NCBI GenBank assembly: GCA_903913285.1
Contig: CAIWKO010000058.1
Location: forward strand, 1 to 63,310
DNA: 63,310 nucleotides
Reading direction: 5' to 3'
DNA from: an uncultured Bacteroidales bacterium
Lineage (GTDB): Bacteria > Bacteroidota > Bacteroidia > Bacteroidales > CAIWKO01
Shown: piece after piece, positions 17,489-25,730 of the stretch
How positions within the stretch are numbered: the first letter of the stretch is position 1
How the letters are laid out: each line of letters opens with the position of its first letter
Made by a program: the position numbers and the translations under genes
The notes under the pieces: model-generated
The model's database searches: none
The model's input: only the letters and a program-made list of their open reading frames with translations
What the model was told of the DNA's origin: nothing

Positions 17489-17501
17489 TAATTTTATCTT
17501 A

Positions 17502-19517
17502 TTATTTTTGAAAAGAACCCCCCTTTGGTTTTCCTGTTAATTTATTGATCTTTAACCATTGTGAAGCTTGAATCAAAGAGTATGAAGCTCTTTCCATACT
17601 ATCGGCTATAGCTTTATGCTTATTAATGATATTTTCTATCGAATTAATTTTATAATTGAACATCAACCGAGTGCCATCGTCGCGAATTATCAAAAAAAGA
17701 GAATCATTAATACACCCTATCTTTTCATCGCTGCTGAATATGGCATATTTTCTTTCCGTGGCCAAAAGGTTGATACCCGGAGTATTATTAATATAATTTA
17801 AATGAAGGAATCCAAGTATTGTGGGTGCTACATCGATCTGCAAACCTATTTTATTGTTATTCACCTCTTTTTGAATGAATTCAGGAGCATAGACAATGAA
17901 AGGGGTATGATGATAATCCAATGAAACTTCATACGCTGATCTACCCCAATAGCCATGATCAGCTACAAAAACAAAAATAGTATTGCTGAACCACTTTTCA
18001 TTTTTTGCAAGTTCAATAAAATGCCCTATTGCCCAATCGGCATACTCCACAATTGCAGTTTTTATATCAGAAGTTTTAGGCTTAAACGGAATATCTTTTG
18101 GAATAATATAAGGACCATGATCACTCCCTGTCATAAAAGCTGCAAAAAAAGGGATCCCCGATGATTGTGTCCTCGTAATCTCTTTAACTGCGTGTTCAAA
18201 CATAACATGGTCAGGAACACCAAGAGGACCAATTACTTGTTCAGATGTGTAATCACTTTGGCTAACAATTTTATCGAAAAAATTTGATTTCAAAAAGCCA
18301 CCTACATTATCAAATTGATCATCATGAGTAAGATAGAATGTGTTTTGATATCCATATTGTTTTAAGACTCCGGGTAGACCAAAATATTCCGGAATCGGAA
18401 ATTCGTTCATACTATGTTTTTTCAATAGTGCAGGAAAAGAATACAGAGTCGAGAAAATGCCATTAAATGTATGAATACCTGCAGTATAGATTCTATTAAA
18501 GAAAATAGCATGAGATGCCAAATGTTCTAAATTGGGTGTTAGGTTCAAACTGTTTCCGTATCGGTGCATCTTATCGGTAGACATACTTTCCATAATGACC
18601 AAGACGATATTTGGCGTGTCAGCATGAAGTGAATCGTTCTGCATTCGGGCAATCGGTGACTCTCCAATTAATGTTTGCTGTATGCCCAAACTTTTTTGCA
18701 GATCAGCAACTGCAAGGGTATCATCTGTTAATTTAAGCTGTTTATTATCAGTCCCTATATCATCAAGCCAGCTACGCAACAAAGTGAAAGAAGGATTTAA
18801 ACCTAATTGATTTATTATATTATAATTACTAAAAAATGCAGTTCCGATAAGTATCGGAGTTTTTTTCTCCATTCTTCCCCGTAATCCAACAAACATTAAT
18901 CCGAAAACAAGTACTGCTGAAAGCCAATATGCTGAAATTTGTATTTTTGAAATACGATGAGACATACTTTCTATTTCGGCCAATAAACCATATCTTTTAT
19001 TTTTTAATAGAATTCTAATCCACAACCATATAACCCCAATTAATGGAATAATAAAGATCCAGTATCGAACCTCCCCGAATATCATTTTAAAGACAAACGT
19101 AGGGTGATCGAACCAGGTGAATGCCATTATGTTTAAACGATTCCCAAATTGAGAATAATACGGAATATCTGCAAATGATATTAAATAACTTAATGGATAA
19201 ATGACAGAGCAAAACATAAAGAAAAAACTGATACTAAATTTCCTTGTTTTCCTCAAATAATAAAAGACAAATAAAACAACTGCCGGAAAAGCCAGAATAT
19301 ACATCGACACAACGGTATCAAAACGCCATCCCATGAAAAACGCATAGCATAACAAACTTCCTTTGTGACTATGAATTTGGGCAAATTGACTATAATTCGC
19401 AATGAAGAACAATAAACGAAGAACTGTATAAAATAAAATCCCTAATAAATACATTTTCAGGAAGTACTTAAAAGGATTTATCCAAAAAGGGAACTTTTTT
19501 ACAATGTGCCGGATCAA
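17502..19517 (-). CDS. LTA synthase family membrane sulfatase
   Basis: This 671-residue protein has five transmembrane helices (to about residue 215) and a periplasmic sulfatase domain of the lipoteichoic-acid-synthase family: NIVLVIMESMSTDKMHRYG near residue 305, a nucleophile segment AGIHTFNGIFSTLYSFP with the candidate Thr near residue 348, and VADHGYWGR with the DH metal pair. Gram-negative members transfer phosphoglycerol, phosphoethanolamine or similar head groups to glycans or lipids; the acceptor is not readable here. Length is typical. It converges on the TMTC-like gene; both could modify envelope glycans, but co-function is inference. Confidence 0.85.
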   Translation of the reverse strand: MIRHIVKKFPFWINPFKYFLKMYLLGILFYTVLRLLFFIANYSQFAQIHSHKGSLLCYAFFMGWRFDTVVSMYILAFPAVVLFVFYYLRKTRKFSISFFFMFCSVIYPLSYLISFADIPYYSQFGNRLNIMAFTWFDHPTFVFKMIFGEVRYWIFIIPLIGVIWLWIRILLKNKRYGLLAEIESMSHRISKIQISAYWLSAVLVFGLMFVGLRGRMEKKTPILIGTAFFSNYNIINQLGLNPSFTLLRSWLDDIGTDNKQLKLTDDTLAVADLQKSLGIQQTLIGESPIARMQNDSLHADTPNIVLVIMESMSTDKMHRYGNSLNLTPNLEHLASHAIFFNRIYTAGIHTFNGIFSTLYSFPALLKKHSMNEFPIPEYFGLPGVLKQYGYQNTFYLTHDDQFDNVGGFLKSNFFDKIVSQSDYTSEQVIGPLGVPDHVMFEHAVKEITRTQSSGIPFFAAFMTGSDHGPYIIPKDIPFKPKTSDIKTAIVEYADWAIGHFIELAKNEKWFSNTIFVFVADHGYWGRSAYEVSLDYHHTPFIVYAPEFIQKEVNNNKIGLQIDVAPTILGFLHLNYINNTPGINLLATERKYAIFSSDEKIGCINDSLFLIIRDDGTRLMFNYKINSIENIINKHKAIADSMERASYSLIQASQWLKINKLTGKPKGGSFQK

Positions 19518-19610
19518 AATATTTATTTTTTCAAAAATAGATAAATTACCGTATCCGATTATGAAAAATCTGTTTTATGAAAAACTCACAAAAGCAACTT
19601 CATATACCTA

Positions 19611-19657
19611 TCCATAAAAAAACCAACTTAAATCGATCTCTCAAAATAAGTTGGTTT
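19611..19657 (-). terminator. intrinsic terminator, minus strand
   Basis: AAACCAACTTA (19620-19630) and TAAGTTGGTTT (19647-19657) form an 11-bp perfect stem. Read on the minus strand it is followed by a run of T, so it terminates the leftward lipoprotein gene at 19761. Confidence 0.75.
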
Positions 19658-19760
19658 AGTCAAATCAAGTAAAAAAGTAAATCTTTGGTACCGCCTACTT
19701 CAGGTTATTTAATTTCCAAAGACCACAGTAAAAAAATTATGCTTATAAGCTTCTTTATAT

Positions 19761-20318
19761 CTATTTCGCAATATTAAATTTTGTACAAACTTCTTTATAA
19801 GTCATTGTTTTCGGATTTTTTGCACCCATGGTTGCCAGTACTCCTCCCGGAATGATGATATAACGATATGCCACTATGCTTGTATCACCTGTGAAAACAC
19901 CCGGGTCATTCGTATCATCCAAATCACTAAGGACCAATGTCAACAAACCATTTGAAATCCGGAAAGTAAGAGAATAATTTATAGCCGAGGTCAAATGATA
20001 AACAATCATTGGTAATGGTTGAGGATTTGGAAGCCCCACAGCTTTAAAATACACCATAACAACTCCTCCATCAACTATACTTTGTGTTATTTCTGGAACA
20101 GTTTCATAATATTGACGCGTATTTTTTCCATATTCATTAATTACATCACTCCAATTTGCAGCATTAAATGGTAACCATGCTGAATAGGTAATATTGGCAT
20201 TTCCGTTTGTGCCATTTGTTCCGTTAGTACCCGCAGGACCAGCAGGCCCTTCTTTTTTGCAGGACGTTGCAATTGCTGTAATTATGAGCAGCATCGCCAA
20301 AAATTTTATTTTTTTCAT
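19761..20318 (-). CDS. lipoprotein with short collagen-like segment
   Basis: This 185-residue protein has a lipoprotein signal (MKKIKFLAMLLIITAIATSC, Cys at residue 20). Directly after it comes a short Gly-X-Y run (EGPAGPAGTNGTNGTNG, about residues 23-39), as in many Bacteroidetes surface lipoproteins in which a collagen-like spacer lifts the domain from the membrane. The remaining 145 residues are strand-rich and not recognised. Expected location is the outer membrane. It is transcribed alone and has a clear terminator. Confidence 0.75.
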   Translation of the reverse strand: MKKIKFLAMLLIITAIATSCKKEGPAGPAGTNGTNGTNGNANITYSAWLPFNAANWSDVINEYGKNTRQYYETVPEITQSIVDGGVVMVYFKAVGLPNPQPLPMIVYHLTSAINYSLTFRISNGLLTLVLSDLDDTNDPGVFTGDTSIVAYRYIIIPGGVLATMGAKNPKTMTYKEVCTKFNIAK

Positions 20319-20494
20319 AACTATTTTTTTAAAGTTTCAACAAAGATAATATAAAAAACTTCACTTTGCAAATTTAAGTACTCTTTTGCTTAATTATTAT
20401 TTTGTTCAATTGTTACCGTTCAAAATTTAGCAAGATTTTAAAGCTGTTTCTCCTATTTTATGTAAATTTATCCCGAATTATTTGCTTTTAAATT

Positions 20495-21787
20495 ATGTTG
20501 AAACATAAAAGGATACTGATAATTAGTATCCTGATTTTACTTTTTGCATTTCGACTGATCTTCGGACTTTGCTGCCAGTTTTGGTTAGAAGATGAATTGC
20601 AGGTCTATCTTATCGGACTTAAGTTCTACTGTACCGGACATTTTCCATATTACGGACCCGATATCGTATACACCAGTACTCAGATTCCCGGTGCTTTGCA
20701 AGGCTTATTGATAGGATTGCCTTTTTTCATTTTACACATTCCTGAAGCTCCCTATATTCTGTTAAACCTGCTTTCGATGAGTGCACTTTGTTTGCTGGCT
20801 TTCTATTTTCAAAAGAAATTTTCCTCGGTGCCCCGGTGGTTTACATGGATATGGCTGCTTACATGTCCCTGGGCATTAAACTATTCTACTTACGTCATCA
20901 ATCCGTCTTATGTATTATTTGGCGCTATAGTGTTCTTTATAGGGTTTTTTGAAGCGGTTCCGAAATTAAGCATCGGTTTTATGAAACCGCGTACCGGGTT
21001 TTTACTGATGGGATTCGCGCTGTTTTGGATCTATCAGTTGCACATGTCGTGGATACTGCTGCTTCCTTTTATTGCATTTGCCTTTGCTTTGAATATACGA
21101 AATGCTAAATGGATGATACCAATGTTTATAGCAGGAAGTATGATAACTGCTTCGCTGCTGATTCCTGCTTACTGGGTTTACGGATTTCATGCTGGCAGCA
21201 GCAGTGTTTCGTCCAACATCATTTTCAATGTGGATAATATGAAGGAGATATTTTCGGTACTTACGCGATTTCTTTCGTTCTCTTCTTACGAACTCCCCCA
21301 TTTTGTCGATACGGCAGGACAGCCCTTTTATACCTTTCTTACCGATTATCCCTTTGCAGCGCCTTTTATTGCCTATGTCACCGTTTTGGGACTGATACAG
21401 GTGGCCTACCTTATTATTGCCTTTTTCCTGAAAAACACTGCTGCCGATTTCAAATGGATCAAATATATTGCTCTGGGCGGCGTGATTATTACCTATATAA
21501 GTTTCTTTTTCAGCATAAAGGGACCTTCGCCTCATACCTATTACCTGCTGTTTCCGCTTTCAATGATGTATTCGTTCTATTGCTGGCAGATGTTGTTTCA
21601 CCGCAAATGGTTCATCATCATGATGGCAGCCATGCTCATCGCGGGCATAGTAACGAGTTCGGCTCTTACCGTCAATAATTACTACCGTTTGTCGATGTAT
21701 AGGAACAGGAGCCTTGCCCTGAAAGCAGTTCAGGAAAAGAATTATCTGCTGTTAGGCAAGCGCAGGTGTTACGATAAGAATAAATAG
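20495..21787 (+). CDS. multi-pass membrane protein, GT-C glycosyltransferase-like
   Basis: This 430-residue protein has about ten hydrophobic helices. An acidic loop after the first helix (FWLEDELQVYLIGLKF, about residues 27-42) resembles the catalytic-type Asp/Glu loop of GT-C enzymes such as GT39/ArnT, and is followed by a Tyr/Pro-rich periplasmic stretch. That would make it a lipid-linked sugar transferase, but the similarity is at architecture level only. It is convergent with the FGE-like gene (11-bp gap). Confidence 0.55.
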   Translation: MLKHKRILIISILILLFAFRLIFGLCCQFWLEDELQVYLIGLKFYCTGHFPYYGPDIVYTSTQIPGALQGLLIGLPFFILHIPEAPYILLNLLSMSALCLLAFYFQKKFSSVPRWFTWIWLLTCPWALNYSTYVINPSYVLFGAIVFFIGFFEAVPKLSIGFMKPRTGFLLMGFALFWIYQLHMSWILLLPFIAFAFALNIRNAKWMIPMFIAGSMITASLLIPAYWVYGFHAGSSSVSSNIIFNVDNMKEIFSVLTRFLSFSSYELPHFVDTAGQPFYTFLTDYPFAAPFIAYVTVLGLIQVAYLIIAFFLKNTAADFKWIKYIALGGVIITYISFFFSIKGPSPHTYYLLFPLSMMYSFYCWQMLFHRKWFIIMMAAMLIAGIVTSSALTVNNYYRLSMYRNRSLALKAVQEKNYLLLGKRRCYDKNK

Positions 21788-21798
21788 CCCGAAAACCA

Positions 21799-22659
21799 TT
21801 ATTTTTCAACGATCTCCATAAAATAACGGAATCCAATATCATTAGCGGACTTCGTGTAAGTATCTGTTGCATCAATTCGCACATCTGCGCCTGAGCTTCT
21901 CCAACTTCCCCCGTGCGTTTTGCCTTTCTCTGAACTCATTTCGGCCACATTGCCGCATACATTATACAAGCCATAACTGTTTGAAAAATAAGAATCAACG
22001 GGAGCCGTAATGTCGGCATTATCGGCAATACCAAAACCGGTTGAATTCCGGTCTTTCACCACTTCGTATTTATTTTGCTCCTTGTTGTAGGTAATATTCT
22101 CATCTCCTATACCCTTGAAATTACACATGTATTTATTGTTCTGTATCAATCGATCTCCCCAGGGATAAATAGAAACCACGGCATTACCCCTGGCAGCTTT
22201 TACCCATTCTTTTGAAGAGGGCAAACGGAACATCACTTTTTTGAATTTACGCTTCGCAAAGGCATTGTATTTTTCGGTCAGCCATTTGCAAAACAACACG
22301 GCGCCATCATATGAAATGTTGACCACGGGATAATTATTGTAAGCAGGATGGCGGTAATAATAAGCAACATAAGGCTCATTATACGCCAGCTTGTCGCGCC
22401 AGTTCAAACTATCGACTATAGCAGTTTTCAGATCTTCAGTTCTTTTATTAAGTTTCAGATCCTTTTCGAACATAAGCCAAAGCAAGTTCGAAACTTCATA
22501 TTTCCCGGCATATAGCGTGTCGGTGATCGGTGTAACAGAGTTTTCGATGGTCTTTTCATCCAACACTGCTTCTTTTGATTTATCAACAGGACTTTTAACT
22601 GCAGCTACGCACAATACCATTATTGCCAAAACGATACTAAGAAGTTTTACTTTGTTCAT
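21799..22659 (-). CDS. SUMF1/FGE-fold exported protein, probably non-catalytic
   Basis: This 286-residue protein has a signal peptide (residues 1-20) and a formylglycine-generating-enzyme fold: YAGKYEVSNLLW (about 51-62), VNISYDGAVLFCKWL (about 112-126), FRLPSSKEWVKAARG, YPWGD, GLYNVCGNVAEM, and HGGSWRSS followed by NDIGFRYF at the end. True FGEs carry two active-site cysteines between the GGSW and GFR motifs; none is present here, so sulfatase activation is unlikely. Non-catalytic versions such as GldK/GldJ-like proteins act as structural parts of the Bacteroidetes envelope. Without its own terminator visible it ends 11 bp from the convergent gene. Confidence 0.75.
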   Translation of the reverse strand: MNKVKLLSIVLAIMVLCVAAVKSPVDKSKEAVLDEKTIENSVTPITDTLYAGKYEVSNLLWLMFEKDLKLNKRTEDLKTAIVDSLNWRDKLAYNEPYVAYYYRHPAYNNYPVVNISYDGAVLFCKWLTEKYNAFAKRKFKKVMFRLPSSKEWVKAARGNAVVSIYPWGDRLIQNNKYMCNFKGIGDENITYNKEQNKYEVVKDRNSTGFGIADNADITAPVDSYFSNSYGLYNVCGNVAEMSSEKGKTHGGSWRSSGADVRIDATDTYTKSANDIGFRYFMEIVEK

Positions 22660-22851
22660 ACTATTAAATTTAAACAGGAATTTCAGTTCAAATTTACTAT
22701 TTAAAAAGAAATTAGCAGTAAATTTTTGTTTTTTTATTACGTATTATTTAATAAGCTTATTGAAATAAAAAAAACTGAAAACGATACAGGCATTTCTCCC
22801 CATAACATCTTCAGCTTTTCAACACGTGAACAAAACAAATACTCCTGATCT
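22660..22851. other. short intergenic region upstream of the FGE-like gene
   Basis: On the minus strand the FGE-like gene is preceded by TAAATTTAATAGTATG, the same 16-bp leader/start context found before the large gene at 60704, so it is probably a common ribosome-binding context. No other feature is visible. Confidence 0.35.
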
Positions 22852-22903
22852 AAAAAAAACGCATCCGGCGGCGATACCTTCAAGGGTAAAATAACACCGG
22901 ATG
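22852..22903 (-). terminator. intrinsic terminator, minus strand
   Basis: GCATCCGGCG (22861-22870) pairs with CACCGGATG (22895-22903) around a 24-nt loop. On the minus strand the stem is followed by eight T residues, ending the sigma factor/membrane protein unit just left of 22918. Confidence 0.65.
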
Positions 22904-22917
22904 AGTTCGTTCCAAAA

Positions 22918-23280
22918 TCAATCCTTTTTTTCTTCAGGTTCGCAAGGCTGGCATCTTCCTCTCCATTCGGCTTTCATTTTAGCTCGTTCTTCGGGAGTCA
23001 TTTGCATCCATTTATGATGCCAGTCGTGGTGATGCATCGCACTTTTCGAATGTCCGTGCTTCGGATGAAATCCGCCGAATAATATTTTCGACAACACCAA
23101 AATTCCCAGGGCCTGCCAAAATGTTATTGTGCCAACGCCTATCACGGCCGGGAGTATACAATTCCACAAACTCATCACTACAAAACCGAACAAAAATATT
23201 CCGGCTGCAATGGCAATGGGGATAAATACGGCTCTTTTAGCCCAATATCCTCTTCCTCTTTTTTCTTCACAACATCTCAT
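22918..23280 (-). CDS. small His-rich membrane protein downstream of an ECF sigma factor
   Basis: This 120-residue protein has a basic N-terminus with two Cys (MRCCEEKRGRG), two transmembrane helices (about residues 15-38 and 42-64), a His/Lys-rich linker (HHHDWHHKWM, about residues 83-92) and a cytosolic tail with a CQPC motif. It starts 24 bp after the sigma-factor stop and should be co-transcribed. The position suggests a regulator or target of the sigma factor, possibly sensing metal through the His/Cys residues; it does not look like a classical anti-sigma factor. This is inference from context. Confidence 0.65.
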   Translation of the reverse strand: MRCCEEKRGRGYWAKRAVFIPIAIAAGIFLFGFVVMSLWNCILPAVIGVGTITFWQALGILVLSKILFGGFHPKHGHSKSAMHHHDWHHKWMQMTPEERAKMKAEWRGRCQPCEPEEKKD

Positions 23281-23304
23281 GATTTCTAAGTTTTTTAATT
23301 GTTA

Positions 23305-23862
23305 CTAAATATTATACACGTTTCGGAGCCTTTCGCGCAGAAATATCACCGCGTAACGCTTCCGCGATATGATCGTTTTAATGCTTTCGCCGTTTCGGTC
23401 GGCAATTTGCTGCAATGTCATATCTTCCAGTTCGTTCAAAACTATTACTTCGCGCTGCTTTTCGGGTAGTTCGTTCAATGCTTCGAACAAAGCATCCATA
23501 AAAAACGCCCTGTCGAGTTCCGAATCAGGTTCGGCGGTATCCGAAAATAAAGCCTCCGGAAATATCATTTCGCCTTCATCGTCTTCGTAGGCCATTTCAT
23601 CGAGCGACAGCGTAGTTTGTTTGCGGTTCTTATCGGCAATTCTGTTGCGGCTCACCTTAAAAAGCCAGGCGCTCAGCATATCGATACGTTCGGTATCGAC
23701 GATAGAACTCAGCTGATACCAAACATCCTGCAGTATATCTTTGGCATCTTCATCGTTCTCAACACGATTGCGGATAAACCTGAACAAACGTTTCCCATAG
23801 TTCTGCACGGCTTGCTTTATGCTTTGCTGCTGCGACATCGGTATTGCAATTAATTCGTCCAT
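23305..23862 (-). CDS. ECF-type RNA polymerase sigma factor
   Basis: This 185-residue protein has sigma-70 region 2 (about residues 15-80; the core-binding stretch DAKDILQDVWYQL and the -10 recognition helix AWLFKVSRNRIADKNRK) and region 4 (about 125-180; ALNELPEKQREVIVLNELED, then the HTH TLQQIADRNGESIKTIISRKR). It lacks regions 1 and 3, so it is an extracytoplasmic-function sigma factor. The linker is acidic. It heads a two-gene unit with the small membrane protein. A start at the ninth codon (MSQQQSI) is equally possible. Confidence 0.9.
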   Translation of the reverse strand: MDELIAIPMSQQQSIKQAVQNYGKRLFRFIRNRVENDEDAKDILQDVWYQLSSIVDTERIDMLSAWLFKVSRNRIADKNRKQTTLSLDEMAYEDDEGEMIFPEALFSDTAEPDSELDRAFFMDALFEALNELPEKQREVIVLNELEDMTLQQIADRNGESIKTIISRKRYAVIFLRERLRNVYNI

Positions 23863-24259
23863 ATTAAGGTAGACGAATGAGTTTGTAAATTACTTTAAAA
23901 GTAACGTAATTTTTTACAAAATTGGTGTTTTGATTGTTTTTTATTTAAAAGTCGGAAGTCCGAAGACGGAAGGGTTGTGGCTTAATATAGGAGATTCCTC
24001 GCTTCGCTCGGAATGACAGTTTGCTTTTTAGAGGGTTAGCGTTCGGTGCGCCGAAGCCGCACCGAACGCTACCCCCTATCGCCGCGGTCATTCCGAACGA
24101 AGCGGAGCTGAGTGAGGAATCTCATAGTCGTATTTTCCAAACAGAGATTTAATATGCTAAAGGTCGAAAACGTAAACGCCCCGCCAGGAAATCGGCATAA
24201 TAAGAGGGAAATAGAATGTGCCGGCATATAGATTAAAAAAATTTTGTAATTTTTTTAAT
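23863..24259. other. non-coding region with foldback element
   Basis: No gene is visible. It holds a large foldback element (outer arms gagattcctc 23991-24000 and gaggaatctc 24114-24123, extended by cggaatgac/gtcattccg; inner 13-bp perfect stem AGCGTTCGGTGCG 24038-24050 with CGCACCGAACGCT 24058-24070). It is GC-richer than its surroundings, which is typical of dispersed repeat families. Confidence 0.55.
23991..24123. repeat. 133-bp imperfect inverted repeat
   Basis: Nested arms as described for the surrounding region fold the whole element into one long hairpin. The sequence type (gattcctcgcttcgctcggaatgac) looks like a dispersed Bacteroidetes intergenic repeat rather than a coding remnant. 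Copy number elsewhere in the genome would confirm this. Confidence 0.6.
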
Positions 24260-24268
24260 AATTTTTAA

Positions 24269-24330
24269 CATCAATCAAATAAATTTATAACTTTGGTGGG
24301 CAGTTTTCGGGGAGATTTGAGGGGGAGATG
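24269..24330 (+). promoter_or_regulatory. promoter and leader shared with the element at 25554
   Basis: CATCAATCAAAT, a 7-nt gap, TAACTTTG (24288-24295) and a G-rich leader containing GTTTTCGGGGAGAT are repeated with identical spacing at 25554-25604. TAACTTTG fits the -7 consensus. Transcription would start near 24302, leaving a leader of about 185 nt before the PKD lipoprotein gene. The conserved upstream block may be a special -33 element or regulator site. Confidence 0.5.
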
Positions 24331-24487
24331 TATAAGAGTGTCAGAGAAAAGTAAAACGCGTTGGTTGACGAGCCCGGGCGGGGGAAATACAACTCTGCGC
24401 AAGCTGCGAATAGGTGCTTTATAAATTACTTACGTAATGGTAATGAATCGATAAATTAAAATTAGTTAAATTAAAAAAACAAAAATT

Positions 24488-24844
24488 ATGAAAAAGAAAA
24501 ACAGAGCCTGTCTCTACCCGTTAATTATTATGGGTTTTATGTTACTTTTTAGTTTTGGCTGCAAAAAAGCTACAATCAGACCCGATGCCGCTTTCTCTTG
24601 TAGCAGCTCCACTATTCCCTTCCCTTCAGGAGCTATAACTTTTACCGACAACTCAAAAAACTCACCAACATCGTGGTATTGGGTATTTGGAGATGGCGGT
24701 ACATCAACAGATCAAAATCCGGTTCATACCTTTTATGGGTCTTCTTATAGCGATGTTTATTACACGGTTACGCTGACAGTTTCGAATGAAGCTGGTTCAA
24801 GCAGTCTGACCATCCCCAATTATATCAGGGTTCGTCCTAACTAA
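24488..24844 (+). CDS. PKD-domain lipoprotein
   Basis: This 118-residue protein has a lipoprotein signal with the lipobox LFSFGC (Cys near residue 25) and one PKD domain (about residues 33-114) with the hallmark WVFGDGGTS and NPVHTF motifs. PKD domains are Ig-like protein- or sugar-binding modules on the outside of the cell. It stands alone between a long leader and a strong terminator. It is short compared with most PKD proteins, so it may be a stand-alone module. Confidence 0.8.
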   Translation: MKKKNRACLYPLIIMGFMLLFSFGCKKATIRPDAAFSCSSSTIPFPSGAITFTDNSKNSPTSWYWVFGDGGTSTDQNPVHTFYGSSYSDVYYTVTLTVSNEAGSSSLTIPNYIRVRPN

Positions 24845-24888
24845 ACTCTGCAAACACAGGAAAACGATAGTGACGGGAATGACAAAAA

Positions 24889-24923
24889 AAACAGGAACCT
24901 TCTTGGCTCCTGTTTTTTTTTTT
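24889..24923 (+). terminator. intrinsic terminator
   Basis: ACAGGAACC (24891-24899) pairs with GGCTCCTGT (24905-24913) with one mismatch and is followed by a long T run. It ends the PKD lipoprotein transcript. Confidence 0.8.
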
Positions 24924-24942
24924 GACATCCTTTCAGCTTTTT

Positions 24943-25068
24943 TTAACGAACAGTAAACAAGATCGGTGTTTGCATAGGTTCCAAACCGTCTTTGGTGAGG
25001 GCACGAACCGTAAACCATATCTTGGTATCGATAAATGGATGAATGGTTATATTGTTGATATTATAAAT
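24943..25068 (-). pseudogene. C-terminal remnant of a fibronectin-III-like protein
   Basis: Reading leftward from about 25068 to the stop at 24943-24945 gives a 41-residue open frame with no start codon, ending in the fnIII-like strand pattern TKIWFTVRALTKDGLEPMQ and TPILFTVR. The alternating pattern W-T-V-R-A-x-T-K-D-G is typical of fnIII F-G strands. Upstream sequence is low-complexity AT-rich DNA. I read it as the last 40 residues of a deleted surface-protein gene. Alternatively it is chance, but the codon pattern looks protein-like. Confidence 0.4.
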
Positions 25069-25117
25069 TTTGAATTATTAATTTGAACAAAAAAAGAGAA
25101 CAGATGAAGAAAAACTT

Positions 25118-25288
25118 GTGTCACAGTCATATTTTTTAGTGTCACAGTCAAATTATTTTGTGTCACAGTCAAATTATTTAGTGTCACAGTCAAAAAAACT
25201 CGTGACGGTGGCAAAATAATTCGTGACACTTTCAAAATAATTCGTGACACAGTCAAAATATGAGTTAACACTTTGAAAAAATGAGTAA
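25118..25288. repeat. 21-bp tandem repeat array that inverts halfway
   Basis: Eight consecutive 21-bp units start at 25118, 25139, 25160, 25181, 25202, 25223, 25244 and 25265. The first four begin GTGTCACAGTC; units five to seven begin GTGACAC/GTGACGG, the reverse complement of GTGTCAC, followed by AAAATAATTC. The core is thus near-palindromic and the two halves can pair. The 21-bp period equals two DNA helical turns, with AT tracts in phase. A frame on the minus strand would give a 7-residue LTVTQNN repeat, but it looks non-coding. Confidence 0.85.
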
Positions 25289-25553
25289 CTATTTTTTGAA
25301 AATTGAATTCGTTTAGTGATTGAAATAAATGACCAGCAAAGTAGGTTTGTTAAGGGAGAAGTATTTAGTGTTTATTGCGGTCATTTTGGTGAATATTGTC
25401 GTGTTGAAATATGATGAAACAAAATTACAATAAACGGTATGGGGAAATTAAAAGATACCAATGAAAAATGAAAAAATGAGGAAAAATGGCCTCGAAAAAA
25501 TCATTTTTTTGAGAAAAAAAAGAATAGTTTTAGATTTTAGTAATAAATTTGAG
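25289..25553. other. AT-rich intergenic sequence
   Basis: I see no gene, RNA or repeat between the tandem array and the promoter block. The sequence is very AT-rich with A and T runs. Confidence 0.4.
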
Positions 25554-25604
25554 CATCAATCAAATAAAATTTTAACTTTGGAGGGAGGTTTTCGGGGGAG
25601 ATGG
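25554..25604 (+). promoter_or_regulatory. second copy of the shared promoter and leader
   Basis: CATCAATCAAAT, then TAACTTTG (25573-25580), then a G-rich leader with GGTTTTCGGGGGAGAT repeats the block at 24269 with the same 19-bp distance from CATCAA to TAAC. The next gene is the hybrid histidine kinase at 25731 (leader about 145 nt). Confidence 0.5.
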
Positions 25605-25730
25605 TTAATAAAAGGTGAAGCAAGATGAAGTTAGCGTTAAGTTGGTTCGGGCTTTCATACAATGATGGATTTGATAACAAAATGTTATCATAATGACAAA
25701 AAAAGACATTTATAATATTGTAATTGACAA

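Noticed and set aside
21002-21535. 177-codon minus-strand frame
   Set aside because: It is antisense to a membrane protein whose codon pattern and hydrophobic helices are convincing; the antisense product is Arg/Lys/Gln-rich and featureless.
25047-25271. 74-codon minus-strand frame with a 7-residue LTVTQNN repeat
   Set aside because: The 21-bp period automatically creates a 7-residue repeat in every open frame; the product lacks a sensible start and the unit inverts halfway, so non-coding repeat DNA is the better explanation.
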